In this document: piece by piece, positions 1-7,182 of the stretch | How the letters are laid out: every line of letters begins with the position of its first letter | How positions within the stretch are numbered: position 1 is the stretch's first letter | From: JBLHGN01 sp047616325 | Lineage (GTDB): Bacteria; Pseudomonadota; Gammaproteobacteria; Pseudomonadales; Cellvibrionaceae | Assembly (NCBI GenBank): GCA_047616325.1 | Contig: JBLHGN010000142.1 | Coordinates: forward strand, 1 to 9,046 | DNA length: 9,046 nucleotides | Direction of reading: 5' to 3' | The notes under the pieces: model-generated | Databases searched by the model: none | What the model was told of the DNA's origin: nothing | Seen by the model: only the letters and a program-made list of their open reading frames with translations | Made by a program: the position numbers and the translations under genes

Positions 1-954
1 ACCGTGCCGGGCTCTGGCGGAGCCCTGCCCAACGACAAAGATATTTGCCAGGGCTTTGGCGAAACAGTAGGCTACCCGATTATTATCAAAGCGGCCGCTG
101 GTGGCGGGGGCCGGGGAATGCGCGTAGTGCACTCCGCCTCTACCCTGTGGAATGCCATACAACTCACCAAATCAGAAGCAAAGGCCGCTTTTGGCGATGA
201 TACGGTGTACATGGAAAAATTTTTGCAAACCCCGCGACATGTGGAAGTGCAGGTGATGTCCGATGGACAAGGGCACGCCGTTCACTTATATGATCGCGAC
301 TGTTCCTTGCAGAGACGCCACCAGAAAGTGCTCGAAGAAGCGCCAGCACCAGGAATACCAGACGACATTAAGGCTCAAGTATTTGAATCCTGCGTAAACG
401 CTTGCATCAAAATTGGCTATCGAGGCGCGGGGACATTTGAATTCCTCTATGAAAATGGCGGTTTTTATTTTATTGAAATGAATACACGAATCCAGGTTGA
501 GCATCCCGTTACTGAAATGATTACCGGAATCGATTTAATAAGAGAACAAATTAATGTCTGTGCGGGCAATGTATTAAGCATCAAACAAGAAGGCATCAAA
601 CTCAATGGCCACTCATTCGAATGCCGCATAAATGCAGAGGACCCCAAAACATTTATGCCCAGCCCCGGGCTGGTAACTAAATTTCACTCCCCAGGCGGAC
701 TTGGTGTTCGAGTGGACTCGCATTTGTATGGAGGCTATACGGTTCCACCCTATTACGATTCAATGATTGCAAAGATCATTACCCATGGTGACGATAGAGC
801 CACAGCACTTAAACGCATGGAAATAGCATTAGACGAACTGGTGATTGGTGGAATTAAGACAAATACGGACATGCAAAAAGATTTAGTGCGCGATAAAGAA
901 TTTCAAAAGGGCGGCGTTAACATTCACTACCTCGAGAAAAAGCTCGGACTTTAA
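1..954 (+). CDS. accC: Biotin carboxylase, acetyl-CoA carboxylase subunit AccC (5' truncated by window edge)
   Basis: This is the ATP-dependent carboxylation subunit of cytosolic acetyl-CoA carboxylase; it charges biotin on AccB with bicarbonate as the first step of fatty acid synthesis. The reading frame is open from the first base, and the GTG at 4 is not a real start. By recall of the 449-residue E. coli protein, about 130 N-terminal residues lie upstream. Numbering from codon 2 as residue 1, one sees the ATP-grasp lysine and glycine-rich loop (K29, then AAAGGGGRGM), the PRHVEVQV segment (H79, E81), RRHQKV (K108), the metal-binding EMNTRIQVEHP stretch (near 158-168) and ECRINAEDP with the catalytic-site arginine. 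The C-terminal YTVPPYYDSM and NIHYLEKKLGL blocks are intact, so the visible part looks functional. accB would be expected just upstream. No clear terminator follows the stop. Confidence 0.97.
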   Translation, partial: TVPGSGGALPNDKDICQGFGETVGYPIIIKAAAGGGGRGMRVVHSASTLWNAIQLTKSEAKAAFGDDTVYMEKFLQTPRHVEVQVMSDGQGHAVHLYDRDCSLQRRHQKVLEEAPAPGIPDDIKAQVFESCVNACIKIGYRGAGTFEFLYENGGFYFIEMNTRIQVEHPVTEMITGIDLIREQINVCAGNVLSIKQEGIKLNGHSFECRINAEDPKTFMPSPGLVTKFHSPGGLGVRVDSHLYGGYTVPPYYDSMIAKIITHGDDRATALKRMEIALDELVIGGIKTNTDMQKDLVRDKEFQKGGVNIHYLEKKLGL

Positions 955-1129
955 CAAGTTTTAATGTCTGATGCTCACGATTGACGACGTCGCTGTCGCG
1001 AAAAGTTGCACAAAGCCAAGTAAAAATGGGCTCGGCCTAGTCACCTTGGTTTCGTGCGATTCCCCAGTCAAACCGACTTAATCAATTTAATCGTATTTAT
1101 TTAGATTCAAACGATTCTCCCCACATTAT

Positions 1130-1155
1130 TTTGTGTGGCCACCTTTACACACAAA
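1130..1155. repeat. Inverted repeat ahead of prmA
   Basis: TTTGTGTG (1130-1137) and its exact complement CACACAAA (1148-1155) are separated by 10 nt and lie 35 nt before the prmA start. It could form a hairpin in the prmA leader or be an operator. There is no T-run after it, so it is not a typical terminator for accC. The rest of the 955-1189 gap is AT-rich toward prmA and shows no clear promoter. Confidence 0.3.
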
Positions 1156-1189
1156 CCCATTTCCACAAAGGCAAATACAATTAGCACCT

Positions 1190-2068
1190 ATGACCTGGTT
1201 ACAGCTACATATTAATACATCGCCTGAAGCAGCAAAAAAGGTCGACAGCGCGCTCCAAAAAAATGGTGCATTGTCGGTGACGCTTGCCGACAATGCCGAC
1301 CAGCCAATTTTTGAACCGGCGCTTGGTGAAACACCGCTGTGGCAAGAGACCCGTGTCACAGGCCTGTTCAATGCCGATGTGGACTCCAAGTCACTGCAAG
1401 AAAGAATTCTTCGCGAGTGCAAACAGGCATTCTCATCCAGCCATTGGAGCATACTGGAAGACAAAGATTGGGAGCGAGAATGGATGATCCACTACCACCC
1501 CATTCAGTGTACGGAGAATTTTTGGATTTGCCCAAGCTGGACACCCGTACCTGACCCCAAGGCGGTAAACTTAATGCTAGATCCAGGCCTGGCTTTTGGC
1601 ACCGGCACTCACCCAACAACATTTCTTTGCCTGCAATGGATAGCCGAACAAAACTTTTCCGGAAAAAAGGCCATTGATTATGGGTGTGGGTCTGGCATCT
1701 TAGGCATTGCTGCACTTCTACTCGGCGCAGAGCAGGTTACTGGCGTCGACATAGACCCTCAAGCCCTGCTCGCCACGCGCGACAATGTGAACCGCAATCA
1801 ACTGCAACCCGATAGTTTTCCAGTGTGCTTTCCCGATAAATTAGGTGAAGATAAAACCAATTTTGTGTTGGCGAATATTTTGGCTGGCCCTTTGGTAGAG
1901 CTGGCGCCGACGCTCAGTTCACACCTGAGCCCAGGGGGAAAAATTTGCCTTTCGGGCATTTTAAACACCCAACGAGATGCCATCATAGAGGCGTATTCCG
2001 GCGCCTTTAATATCGACAGCGTCACTGAAAAAGAGAGCTGGATATGCGTCGCAGGCACAAAATGCTAG
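1190..2068 (+). CDS. prmA: Ribosomal protein L11 methyltransferase PrmA
   Basis: This is an AdoMet-dependent class I methyltransferase that trimethylates ribosomal protein L11 in the cytoplasm. The 292-residue product matches the 293 residues of E. coli PrmA. The frame is open back to a GTG at 1133, but ATG 1190 is chosen because the protein then begins MTWLQLHINT, matching the E. coli start MPWIQLKLNT. The ribosome site is weak. Seen in order: N-terminal L11-recognition domain, linker motif DKDWEREW (91-98), LDPGLAFGTGTHPTT (130-144, AdoMet pocket), motif I DYGCGSG (163-169), acidic motif GVDIDP (185-190) and NILAGPL (229-235). All key segments are present. It lies between accC and the DUF3426 gene, the usual arrangement in pseudomonad-like genomes. 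Confidence 0.96.
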   Translation: MTWLQLHINTSPEAAKKVDSALQKNGALSVTLADNADQPIFEPALGETPLWQETRVTGLFNADVDSKSLQERILRECKQAFSSSHWSILEDKDWEREWMIHYHPIQCTENFWICPSWTPVPDPKAVNLMLDPGLAFGTGTHPTTFLCLQWIAEQNFSGKKAIDYGCGSGILGIAALLLGAEQVTGVDIDPQALLATRDNVNRNQLQPDSFPVCFPDKLGEDKTNFVLANILAGPLVELAPTLSSHLSPGGKICLSGILNTQRDAIIEAYSGAFNIDSVTEKESWICVAGTKC

Positions 2069-2217
2069 AACCATACCGAACAAAAAAAACGATTACCTCG
2101 CCAACATCCAAATAAAAGTTGTTGCTAGCGACGCAACTTAATTTACGCGGCACTCACATGTGGTTAAACTCACATAAATAACTGCATACACAGCGGATTC
2201 TTAAGGAAACCAATCAC

Positions 2218-3582
2218 ATGGCTGAAAATATTACTCGCTGCCCGAAATGTTCCACATCATTTCGCATTTCTGACGCCCACCTGAAATCAGCCAAAGGCGC
2301 TGTTAGGTGTGGATCATGCCTGAATATTTTTAACGCCAAAGAAAATCTTCTATCGGCACTAGATGAAACAGTTGAATCTATCTCTGCTGAGCCCGTACGT
2401 GCCGAACAAGCAGGCAGCAAGCCAGCGCAAAACACACCCACGGCCGAAAACAATAAAAGTAATTCCCCGGCAACAACAAAAGCACAAGAACCATCACAAG
2501 CATCGTACGAACTCGACCCGGAGCATCGAGAGGATGAGCATCAAGAGCCGCTTGATGACGGAGGCGACATATTGATAAGTGATAATATGGACGCAAAAAA
2601 AACGCGCACTTCCTACGACAACGACTTTGATGAAAGTATTTTTGAAAACAGCCCGATCATCAAACAAAGCATAAATCTATTTGAGCGTGAAGTTATCAAA
2701 CAACAGACTGACGATACCGGTGACTCAGATGAAGCGTGGGCTTTGTACTTGCTCGAAAATGACCACGACGATGAGCCAGATAAAGATAAAGATAAAGATA
2801 AAGATAACAATGCTGACATCGAAGCCGGTCAAGACCGCGTCAATACGCAAGATTTTGACACTAGTTATCACTCACAGAGCTTTCAAATAATTGAGGAGGA
2901 AAGCGACAAGCCCACTTTATCGCAATCGCCCAGCAATACCTTTGCCAAAGGCCTGCTCGAAGATGGCGACAGCAATGCCGATGAAATTGATAACTACGAA
3001 TATAATGATCCGGTTTCCCATAAGCAGAGCCGATACGAGTCCAGTCGTTATATTGACGCGATTGAACCGGAACCCGTCGAGTTCACCTGGCACGGGAACG
3101 CCGACATATGGCAGTCGAAACTTTTGTGGGGCGCGCTTTCCTCGCTGGCCGCCGTGTTACTTACGGTGCAAATAGCCTGGATTAAATTTGACACATTGAG
3201 CGTTCAAGAACCCTACCGTAGTTACTACGCTAGCGCGTGCGAATTCATCGGATGCACCCTATCCGAACTGAACGACCGCAGTAAAATTAGGGCCACCAAT
3301 CTTGTGGTGCGAAGTCACCCGAAGATTAAACAGGCACTCGTCGTTGATGCCATTTTACAAAATACTGCCAACTTCCAACAAACCTTCCCCTCGCTGGACC
3401 TAGTCTTCACAAACGCGCAAGACAAAACCGTCGCGGCAAAACGGTTTCAACCAAAACTCTACCTCAGTGGCGAACTCGCCGGCAGAACCCAGATGCCTTC
3501 AAAACAGCCCATCCTTATATCAATAGAGATTGCAGATCCAGGCAAGACCGCCGTAGGCTACAACATTAGCATTGCTGATTAA
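2218..3582 (+). CDS. MJ0042-type zinc-ribbon and DUF3426 single-pass membrane protein
   Basis: This is a 454-residue protein of unknown function from a family commonly encoded beside prmA and dusB. ATG 2218 is supported by AAGGAA at 2203-2208. Residues 1-40 form a zinc ribbon with two CxxC pairs (C8/C11 and C31/C34). Residues about 45-290 are a low-complexity, strongly acidic and polar linker, probably disordered, including a run of alternating Asp-Lys (188-197). A hydrophobic segment at about 302-324 (LLWGALSSLAAVLLTVQ onward) is the single predicted membrane helix. The rest is the DUF3426 domain with its two characteristic cysteines (C341, C346). By the positive-inside expectation and lack of a signal peptide, the zinc ribbon should be cytoplasmic and DUF3426 periplasmic; that topology is inferred. 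The biochemical role is not known to me. Confidence 0.9.
   Translation: MAENITRCPKCSTSFRISDAHLKSAKGAVRCGSCLNIFNAKENLLSALDETVESISAEPVRAEQAGSKPAQNTPTAENNKSNSPATTKAQEPSQASYELDPEHREDEHQEPLDDGGDILISDNMDAKKTRTSYDNDFDESIFENSPIIKQSINLFEREVIKQQTDDTGDSDEAWALYLLENDHDDEPDKDKDKDKDNNADIEAGQDRVNTQDFDTSYHSQSFQIIEEESDKPTLSQSPSNTFAKGLLEDGDSNADEIDNYEYNDPVSHKQSRYESSRYIDAIEPEPVEFTWHGNADIWQSKLLWGALSSLAAVLLTVQIAWIKFDTLSVQEPYRSYYASACEFIGCTLSELNDRSKIRATNLVVRSHPKIKQALVVDAILQNTANFQQTFPSLDLVFTNAQDKTVAAKRFQPKLYLSGELAGRTQMPSKQPILISIEIADPGKTAVGYNISIAD
2779..2808 (+). repeat. In-frame hexanucleotide tandem repeat (GATAAA)4 plus GATAAC
   Basis: Four perfect GATAAA units and a fifth, GATAAC, encode Asp-Lys x4 then Asp-Asn in the linker of the DUF3426 protein (residues 188-197). 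The unit is a multiple of three, so slippage would change linker length without breaking the frame. Confidence 0.9.
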
Positions 3583-3784
3583 CACAAGTATGTGGTGCTG
3601 CCCAGCAACAAACGGGCACTTATCGAAGAATAAAAATCACAAAACAGGCGCCCCCCATTGATTTAAACACGCAAGCAAAGCACTTTGTAACGGGTAAAGC
3701 GATCCCGGTGCACCTCATATAAAAAGCTCATTTACAGGGATTTCCTGAATACGTATGGAGAAGTCACGGCACCTGCGCTTGCTA
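3583..3784. other. Non-coding gap, first part of the DUF3426-dusB spacer
   Basis: No reading frame, RNA gene or convincing terminator is visible here. Small stem-loops exist (TGCTG/CAGCA at 3596-3607 with only a 2-nt loop; CAGGG/TCCTG at 3735-3747), but none is followed by a T-run. The regulatory signals of the gap lie further right, next to dusB. Confidence 0.5.
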
Positions 3785-3811
3785 ATATTTTGATCAGTTT
3801 GGTCAAAATAT
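3785..3811. promoter_or_regulatory. Near-perfect inverted repeat upstream of the dusB-fis promoter
   Basis: ATATTTTGATC (3785-3795), a 5-nt spacer AGTTT, and GGTCAAAATAT (3801-3811) form an 11-bp dyad whose only flaw is one T-G pair. Its AT-rich arms and position about 27 nt upstream of a -10-like TATGAT suggest a protein-binding site or UP-like element rather than a terminator. A loose match to the Fis consensus overlaps it (3781-3795), which would fit Fis autoregulation; this is inference. Confidence 0.5.
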
Positions 3812-3814
3812 GCA

Positions 3815-3851
3815 TTTCAAAACGGTAACACAAGCGGTATGATAGCCACCC
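3815..3851 (+). promoter_or_regulatory. Candidate sigma-70 promoter for dusB-fis with GC-rich discriminator
   Basis: A good -10 hexamer, TATGAT (3838-3843), has a weak -35, TTTCAA (3815-3820), at 17 bp. It is followed at once by AGCCACCC, a GC-rich discriminator as expected of stringently controlled growth-rate promoters such as that of E. coli fis. Transcription would start near 3850, leaving about a 100-nt leader before the dusB TTG. Confidence 0.4.
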
Positions 3852-3950
3852 TTTTTGAAGGCATGTATTCGCTTAAAACAAGTGATTGTGTGATTTTTCA
3901 ACCTAAAAATACAATCGCCGTCTCATTGGTCAATCTTAGGGATTTGCTGC

Positions 3951-4949
3951 TTGCTAAAAATTGGCCCGTACATCATTGATAGTCAAGTACTGCTGGCACC
4001 GATGGCGGGCGTTACCGATTTACCATTCCGCAAACTTTGCCGCCACTACGGAGCTGGTTTAACGACCAGCGAAATGCTGTCGAGCGACACTGCGCTATGG
4101 CATACAGAAAAAAGTCGACATCGTATGACCTTCGAACTGGATTCGGCCCCCATGAGTTTGCAAATTGCCGGTAGCGAACCGAAGATGATGGCCAATGCAG
4201 CAAAAGCGTGTGTAGATCAGGGAGCCCAAATAATTGATATCAATATGGGGTGCCCAGCAAAGAAGGTATGTAAAAAGCTGGCGGGTTCTGCTCTCATGCA
4301 AAACGAAACTCTTGTTGCGGATATTCTTGCGGCAGTCGTCTCAGCTGTTAAAGTTCCTGTAACGCTTAAAATACGTACAGGCTGGAATATTCGCAGTAAG
4401 AACGGACTTACAATAGCAAAAATAGCCGAGAGTGAGGGCATACAAGCATTGACCGTACACGGCAGAACGCGCGAGTGCCGCTTTATGGGACATGCAGAAT
4501 ACGACACTATCGCCGAAATCGTTGCGGGCACATCTATTCCGGTAATAGCCAACGGCGATATCGACTCAGCAGAAAAGGCAGAAAGCGTGCTCAAGTGCAC
4601 AGGCGCCCAAGCCGTTATGGTGGGGCGTGCAGCCTTTGGCAAGCCATGGATTTTCAGCGAGATAAACGCCCACTTAAAACGTTGGCCACACCCCAAAAGA
4701 ATTTCCAGGGTGGAAATAAAGAGCGTTATTGTAAGCCACTTTAACCAACTCTATGAATTCTACGGAAACTTTAAAGGGCTGCGAATTGCGCGAAAACACT
4801 TTGCCTGGTATTGCCAAAACGCGATTGGCGAACTCAGCACAAAAGCTGTAGTTAAACAATTTAATCAACTAGAAATTTCACAATCACAACTAGACATTGT
4901 TCAGCAATTATTTGAACAGTCAGACCATTACGAGGAATATACAGCATGA
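3951..4949 (+). CDS. dusB: tRNA-dihydrouridine synthase B
   Basis: This FMN enzyme reduces uridine in the tRNA D-loop (U17 for E. coli DusB) using NADPH. The product has 332 residues against 321 in E. coli. The start is TTG 3951: an in-frame TGA lies at 3891, no ATG or GTG occurs between, a ribosome site TAGGGA (3937-3942) is 8 nt away, and the protein then begins MLKIGPY, aligning with E. coli MRIGQY. Seen: FMN-binding APMAGVTDLPFR (16-27), MGCPAKK with catalytic C101, LKIRTGW with K140, VHGRTR and GRAAFGKPW in the phosphate-binding end of the barrel, and a C-terminal helical domain with GLRIARKH. It is translationally coupled to fis by a 4-nt overlap, the same pairing as in E. coli. Confidence 0.96.
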   Translation: MLKIGPYIIDSQVLLAPMAGVTDLPFRKLCRHYGAGLTTSEMLSSDTALWHTEKSRHRMTFELDSAPMSLQIAGSEPKMMANAAKACVDQGAQIIDINMGCPAKKVCKKLAGSALMQNETLVADILAAVVSAVKVPVTLKIRTGWNIRSKNGLTIAKIAESEGIQALTVHGRTRECRFMGHAEYDTIAEIVAGTSIPVIANGDIDSAEKAESVLKCTGAQAVMVGRAAFGKPWIFSEINAHLKRWPHPKRISRVEIKSVIVSHFNQLYEFYGNFKGLRIARKHFAWYCQNAIGELSTKAVVKQFNQLEISQSQLDIVQQLFEQSDHYEEYTA

Positions 4950-5260
4950 ACACAACGGAATCGCTTTTAAATGAACGCACTAAGGACGTTGGCGGTCAAG
5001 TGGCAAACGCAGCGCAGCAAGCCGCTGCACCGGATCAATCTTTGCGGGATTGTGTGGAGCGCGCTGTAAGCAATTACTTTCAACACTTGGAAGGTCAAGA
5101 TGTTTCCGATGTGTACGAGATGGTGCTAGCAGAAGTTGAAGCGCCGATGTTAGAAGTTGTTATGAAATACACACGACACAATCAGACTAAAGCGGCAAAC
5201 GTATTAGGCTTAAACCGTGGCACTTTGCGCAAAAAATTAAAGCAATACGGCCTGCTATAA
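4946..5260 (+). CDS. fis: DNA-binding protein Fis
   Basis: This is a nucleoid-associated homodimer that bends DNA, activates rRNA and tRNA promoters and assists site-specific inversion. The product has 104 residues, slightly longer than the 98 of E. coli because of an Ala/Gln-rich N-terminal arm. The core LEGQDVSDVYEMVLAEVE (48-65) and the C-terminal helix-turn-helix NQTKAANVLGLNRGTLRKKL (79-98) are almost identical to E. coli. The start ATG overlaps the dusB stop (ATGA, 4946-4949), so the two are co-transcribed and Fis output depends on the dusB message. The promoter candidate before dusB would therefore be the fis promoter. Confidence 0.97.
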   Translation: MNTTESLLNERTKDVGGQVANAAQQAAAPDQSLRDCVERAVSNYFQHLEGQDVSDVYEMVLAEVEAPMLEVVMKYTRHNQTKAANVLGLNRGTLRKKLKQYGLL

Positions 5261-5286
5261 GCGGGAGGGGCAAGAGGGACAAGAGA

Positions 5287-5354
5287 GGCGAATAGCTACT
5301 TAGGCAAAAAACTGAAACGCTAGGCGATTAAGCCATTTATTTCAATTATTCGCC
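5287..5354. repeat. Long-range inverted repeat in the fis-purH spacer
   Basis: GGCGAATA (5287-5294) and its exact complement TATTCGCC (5347-5354) are 52 nt apart in the 282-nt fis-purH gap. They could close a stem in the purH leader. Just before, 5267-5284 is an imperfect 9-nt tandem repeat (GGGGCAAGA, GGGACAAGA) in a purine-rich run. No ZTP (pfl) riboswitch core or clear terminator was found in this spacer. Confidence 0.3.
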
Positions 5355-5542
5355 CCGTGCCGTTTTCAAGATCCGGTGAATAGCGACGTTTTGTTCATCG
5401 TGCATTGTGGCCCTCTTCAGCATGGGCAGAAATTTCACTAAACCCCAGGGAACGCGTTTGCCAGCAGGTAATGCGCATTTCCCTTGTTTTTATGGCCTCT
5501 TATTTGGGCTCAAGTTATACAGCATCAAGGAACCCCTTACTC

Positions 5543-7123
5543 ATGGCATCAACCGATAACTTGGTTACCATCAAACGCGCGCTTATCAGCGTATCGGACA
5601 AAAATGGCATCGTTCAATTGGCACAGGCACTGGCGGCTCAAAACATTGAGATTTTGTCTACAGGTGGCACCTATAATCTACTCAAAGCTAACGATATCAA
5701 GGCCATAGAAATCTCAGAATACACCGGCTTTCCGGAGATGATGGACGGCCGCGTTAAAACGCTGCACCCAAAGGTTCACGGCGGCATACTCGGCCGCAGG
5801 GGGCTCGACGCTGAGATCATGAAATCTCACGACATCGCCGAAATTGATATGGTAGTGGTCAACCTCTACCCCTTTCAAAAAACAATAGCCAACCCTGATT
5901 GCGACCTAGCTACCGCCATAGAAAACATTGATATTGGCGGCCCAACCATGGTTCGCGCTGCGGCAAAAAACTTTAAAGATGTTGCCGTAGTAGTCAACGC
6001 CGATAGCTACAGCAGCGTGATTGAGGAAATGCAAGCCAACAGTGGCGCTCTTTGTCAAGCTAGGCGTTTTGATCTTGCGGTACAGGCCTTTGAACACACC
6101 GCCGCATACGATGGTGCGATTGCCAGCTACCTCGGCAAAAAAGTCGAGGGTGGCGACGAAGTATTTTCGCGAACGTTTAACTCTCAGTTTATTAAAACCC
6201 AAACTATGCGCTACGGCGAAAACCCTCATCAGCGCGCCGCGTTTTATATTGAACAGGGGGTCAGCGAAGCCAGCGTTGCCACGGCAAAACAGCTGCAGGG
6301 AAAGGAGCTGTCTTTCAATAACGTTGCCGATACAGACGCGGCTCTGGAAACCGTTAAACAATTTAGCGACCCCACCTGCGTCATTGTTAAACATGCCAAC
6401 CCTTGCGGCGTGGCCCAGGCCGATAACTTATTAGATGCATACCAGATGGCCTTTGCCACCGACCCAGAATCCGCCTTTGGCGGCATCATCGCCTTTAACC
6501 GCGAACTCGATGGCAAAACCGCACACGCCATTGTTGAAAGGCAATTTGTAGAAGTGATTATTGCACCAAGTATAAGCGCAGAGGCCGTTGAAATAGTCAA
6601 AGCCAAGAAGAATGTGCGCCTGCTGGAGTGCGGAGAATGGAGCGAGCAACAATCCCCTTCTCTGGACTTTAAGCGCGTCACAGGCGGCTTACTGGTACAA
6701 GACCGCGATTTGGGCTCGGTGAAGGCAAGTGAGTTAAAGGTTGTTAGTAAACGTGTTCCCAGCGAAAGTGAAATTCGCGATCTCTTATTCGCCTGGAAAG
6801 TGGGCAAGATGGTTAAATCCAACGCAATTATATACGCCAAAAACAATCAGACCATCGGAGTAGGTGCCGGCCAAATGAGCCGAGTCAACTCCGCACGCAT
6901 TGCAACCATAAAAGCAGAGCATGCGGGCCTTCAAGTCGCGGGCGCGGCGATGGCATCGGACGCATTTTTCCCCTTCCGCGACGGCATCGACAACGCCGCG
7001 GCAGTGGGCATTGAAGCAGTGATTCAACCAGGCGGCTCAATGCGCGACAAAGAGGTTATCGCTGCTGCAGATGAGCACGGAATGGCCATGGTGTTTACCA
7101 ACATGCGACACTTTAAACATTAA
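5543..7123 (+). CDS. purH: Bifunctional AICAR transformylase / IMP cyclohydrolase PurH
   Basis: It carries out the last two steps of IMP synthesis: 10-formyl-THF-dependent formylation of AICAR, then ring closure. The product has 526 residues against 529 in E. coli. The frame is open upstream to a TTG at 5405, but ATG 5543 is chosen because AAGGAA lies at 5527-5532 and homology begins at IKRALISVSDK. The N-terminal cyclohydrolase (MGS-like) domain shows SVSDK, STGGT, FPEMMDGRVKTLHPKVHGG and ENIDIGGPTMVR. The transformylase domain shows RYGENPHQ (Y224 onward), the catalytic KH of VKHANPCG (K283/H284), SAFGGIIAFN, KSNAI, MASDAFFPFRDG and the C-terminal MRHFKH. All expected motifs are intact. It sits downstream of fis and 59 nt before purD. 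Confidence 0.98.
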   Translation: MASTDNLVTIKRALISVSDKNGIVQLAQALAAQNIEILSTGGTYNLLKANDIKAIEISEYTGFPEMMDGRVKTLHPKVHGGILGRRGLDAEIMKSHDIAEIDMVVVNLYPFQKTIANPDCDLATAIENIDIGGPTMVRAAAKNFKDVAVVVNADSYSSVIEEMQANSGALCQARRFDLAVQAFEHTAAYDGAIASYLGKKVEGGDEVFSRTFNSQFIKTQTMRYGENPHQRAAFYIEQGVSEASVATAKQLQGKELSFNNVADTDAALETVKQFSDPTCVIVKHANPCGVAQADNLLDAYQMAFATDPESAFGGIIAFNRELDGKTAHAIVERQFVEVIIAPSISAEAVEIVKAKKNVRLLECGEWSEQQSPSLDFKRVTGGLLVQDRDLGSVKASELKVVSKRVPSESEIRDLLFAWKVGKMVKSNAIIYAKNNQTIGVGAGQMSRVNSARIATIKAEHAGLQVAGAAMASDAFFPFRDGIDNAAAVGIEAVIQPGGSMRDKEVIAAADEHGMAMVFTNMRHFKH

Positions 7124-7126
7124 TTT

Positions 7127-7156
7127 AGCCTTGGGCTTTTTACAAAAATGGCCCAA
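7127..7156 (+). terminator. Weak terminator-like hairpin and competing inverted repeat between purH and purD
   Basis: Directly after the purH stop, AGCC (7127-7130), loop TTG and GGCT (7134-7137) run into a T5 tract, giving a minimal intrinsic-terminator shape with only a 4-bp stem. The same GGGC strand can instead pair downstream: TTGGGC (7131-7136) with GCCCAA (7151-7156), and T5 (7137-7141) with A5 (7144-7148). With so short a first stem, termination would be partial at most, leaving purD readable from the purH message. Confidence 0.35.
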
Positions 7157-7182
7157 TGCTTCCGACCTTCACAGGATATACG

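Noticed and set aside
1133..1189. GTG 1133 as the prmA start
   Set aside because: The 19 extra residues are unlike PrmA, and ATG 1190 aligns with the family N-terminus.
3596..3607. TGCTG/CAGCA stem as a terminator for the DUF3426 gene
   Set aside because: The loop would be 2 nt and no T-run follows.
4217..4696. Long minus-strand open frame of about 159 codons inside dusB
   Set aside because: It is antisense to a well-conserved gene and its product looks like shadow translation with no recognisable features.
5452..5467. Half match to a PurR operator (CGTTTGC) upstream of purH
   Set aside because: Only the right half fits the ACGCAAACGTTTGCGT consensus and the left half is poor. PurR of this type is mainly an enteric and Vibrio regulator.
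5405..5542. N-terminal extension of PurH from TTG 5405 (or ATG 5492)
   Set aside because: The extra 46 residues have no counterpart in PurH, and ATG 5543 has a good ribosome site at the right distance.
6244..6846. Minus-strand open frame of about 200 codons inside purH
   Set aside because: It is antisense to conserved transformylase motifs; its composition is that of a complementary-frame shadow and it has no ribosome site.
7156..7182. ATG 7156 as the purD start
   Set aside because: It lies within the inverted repeat, has no ribosome site and adds 9 residues before the conserved MNVLIIG start.
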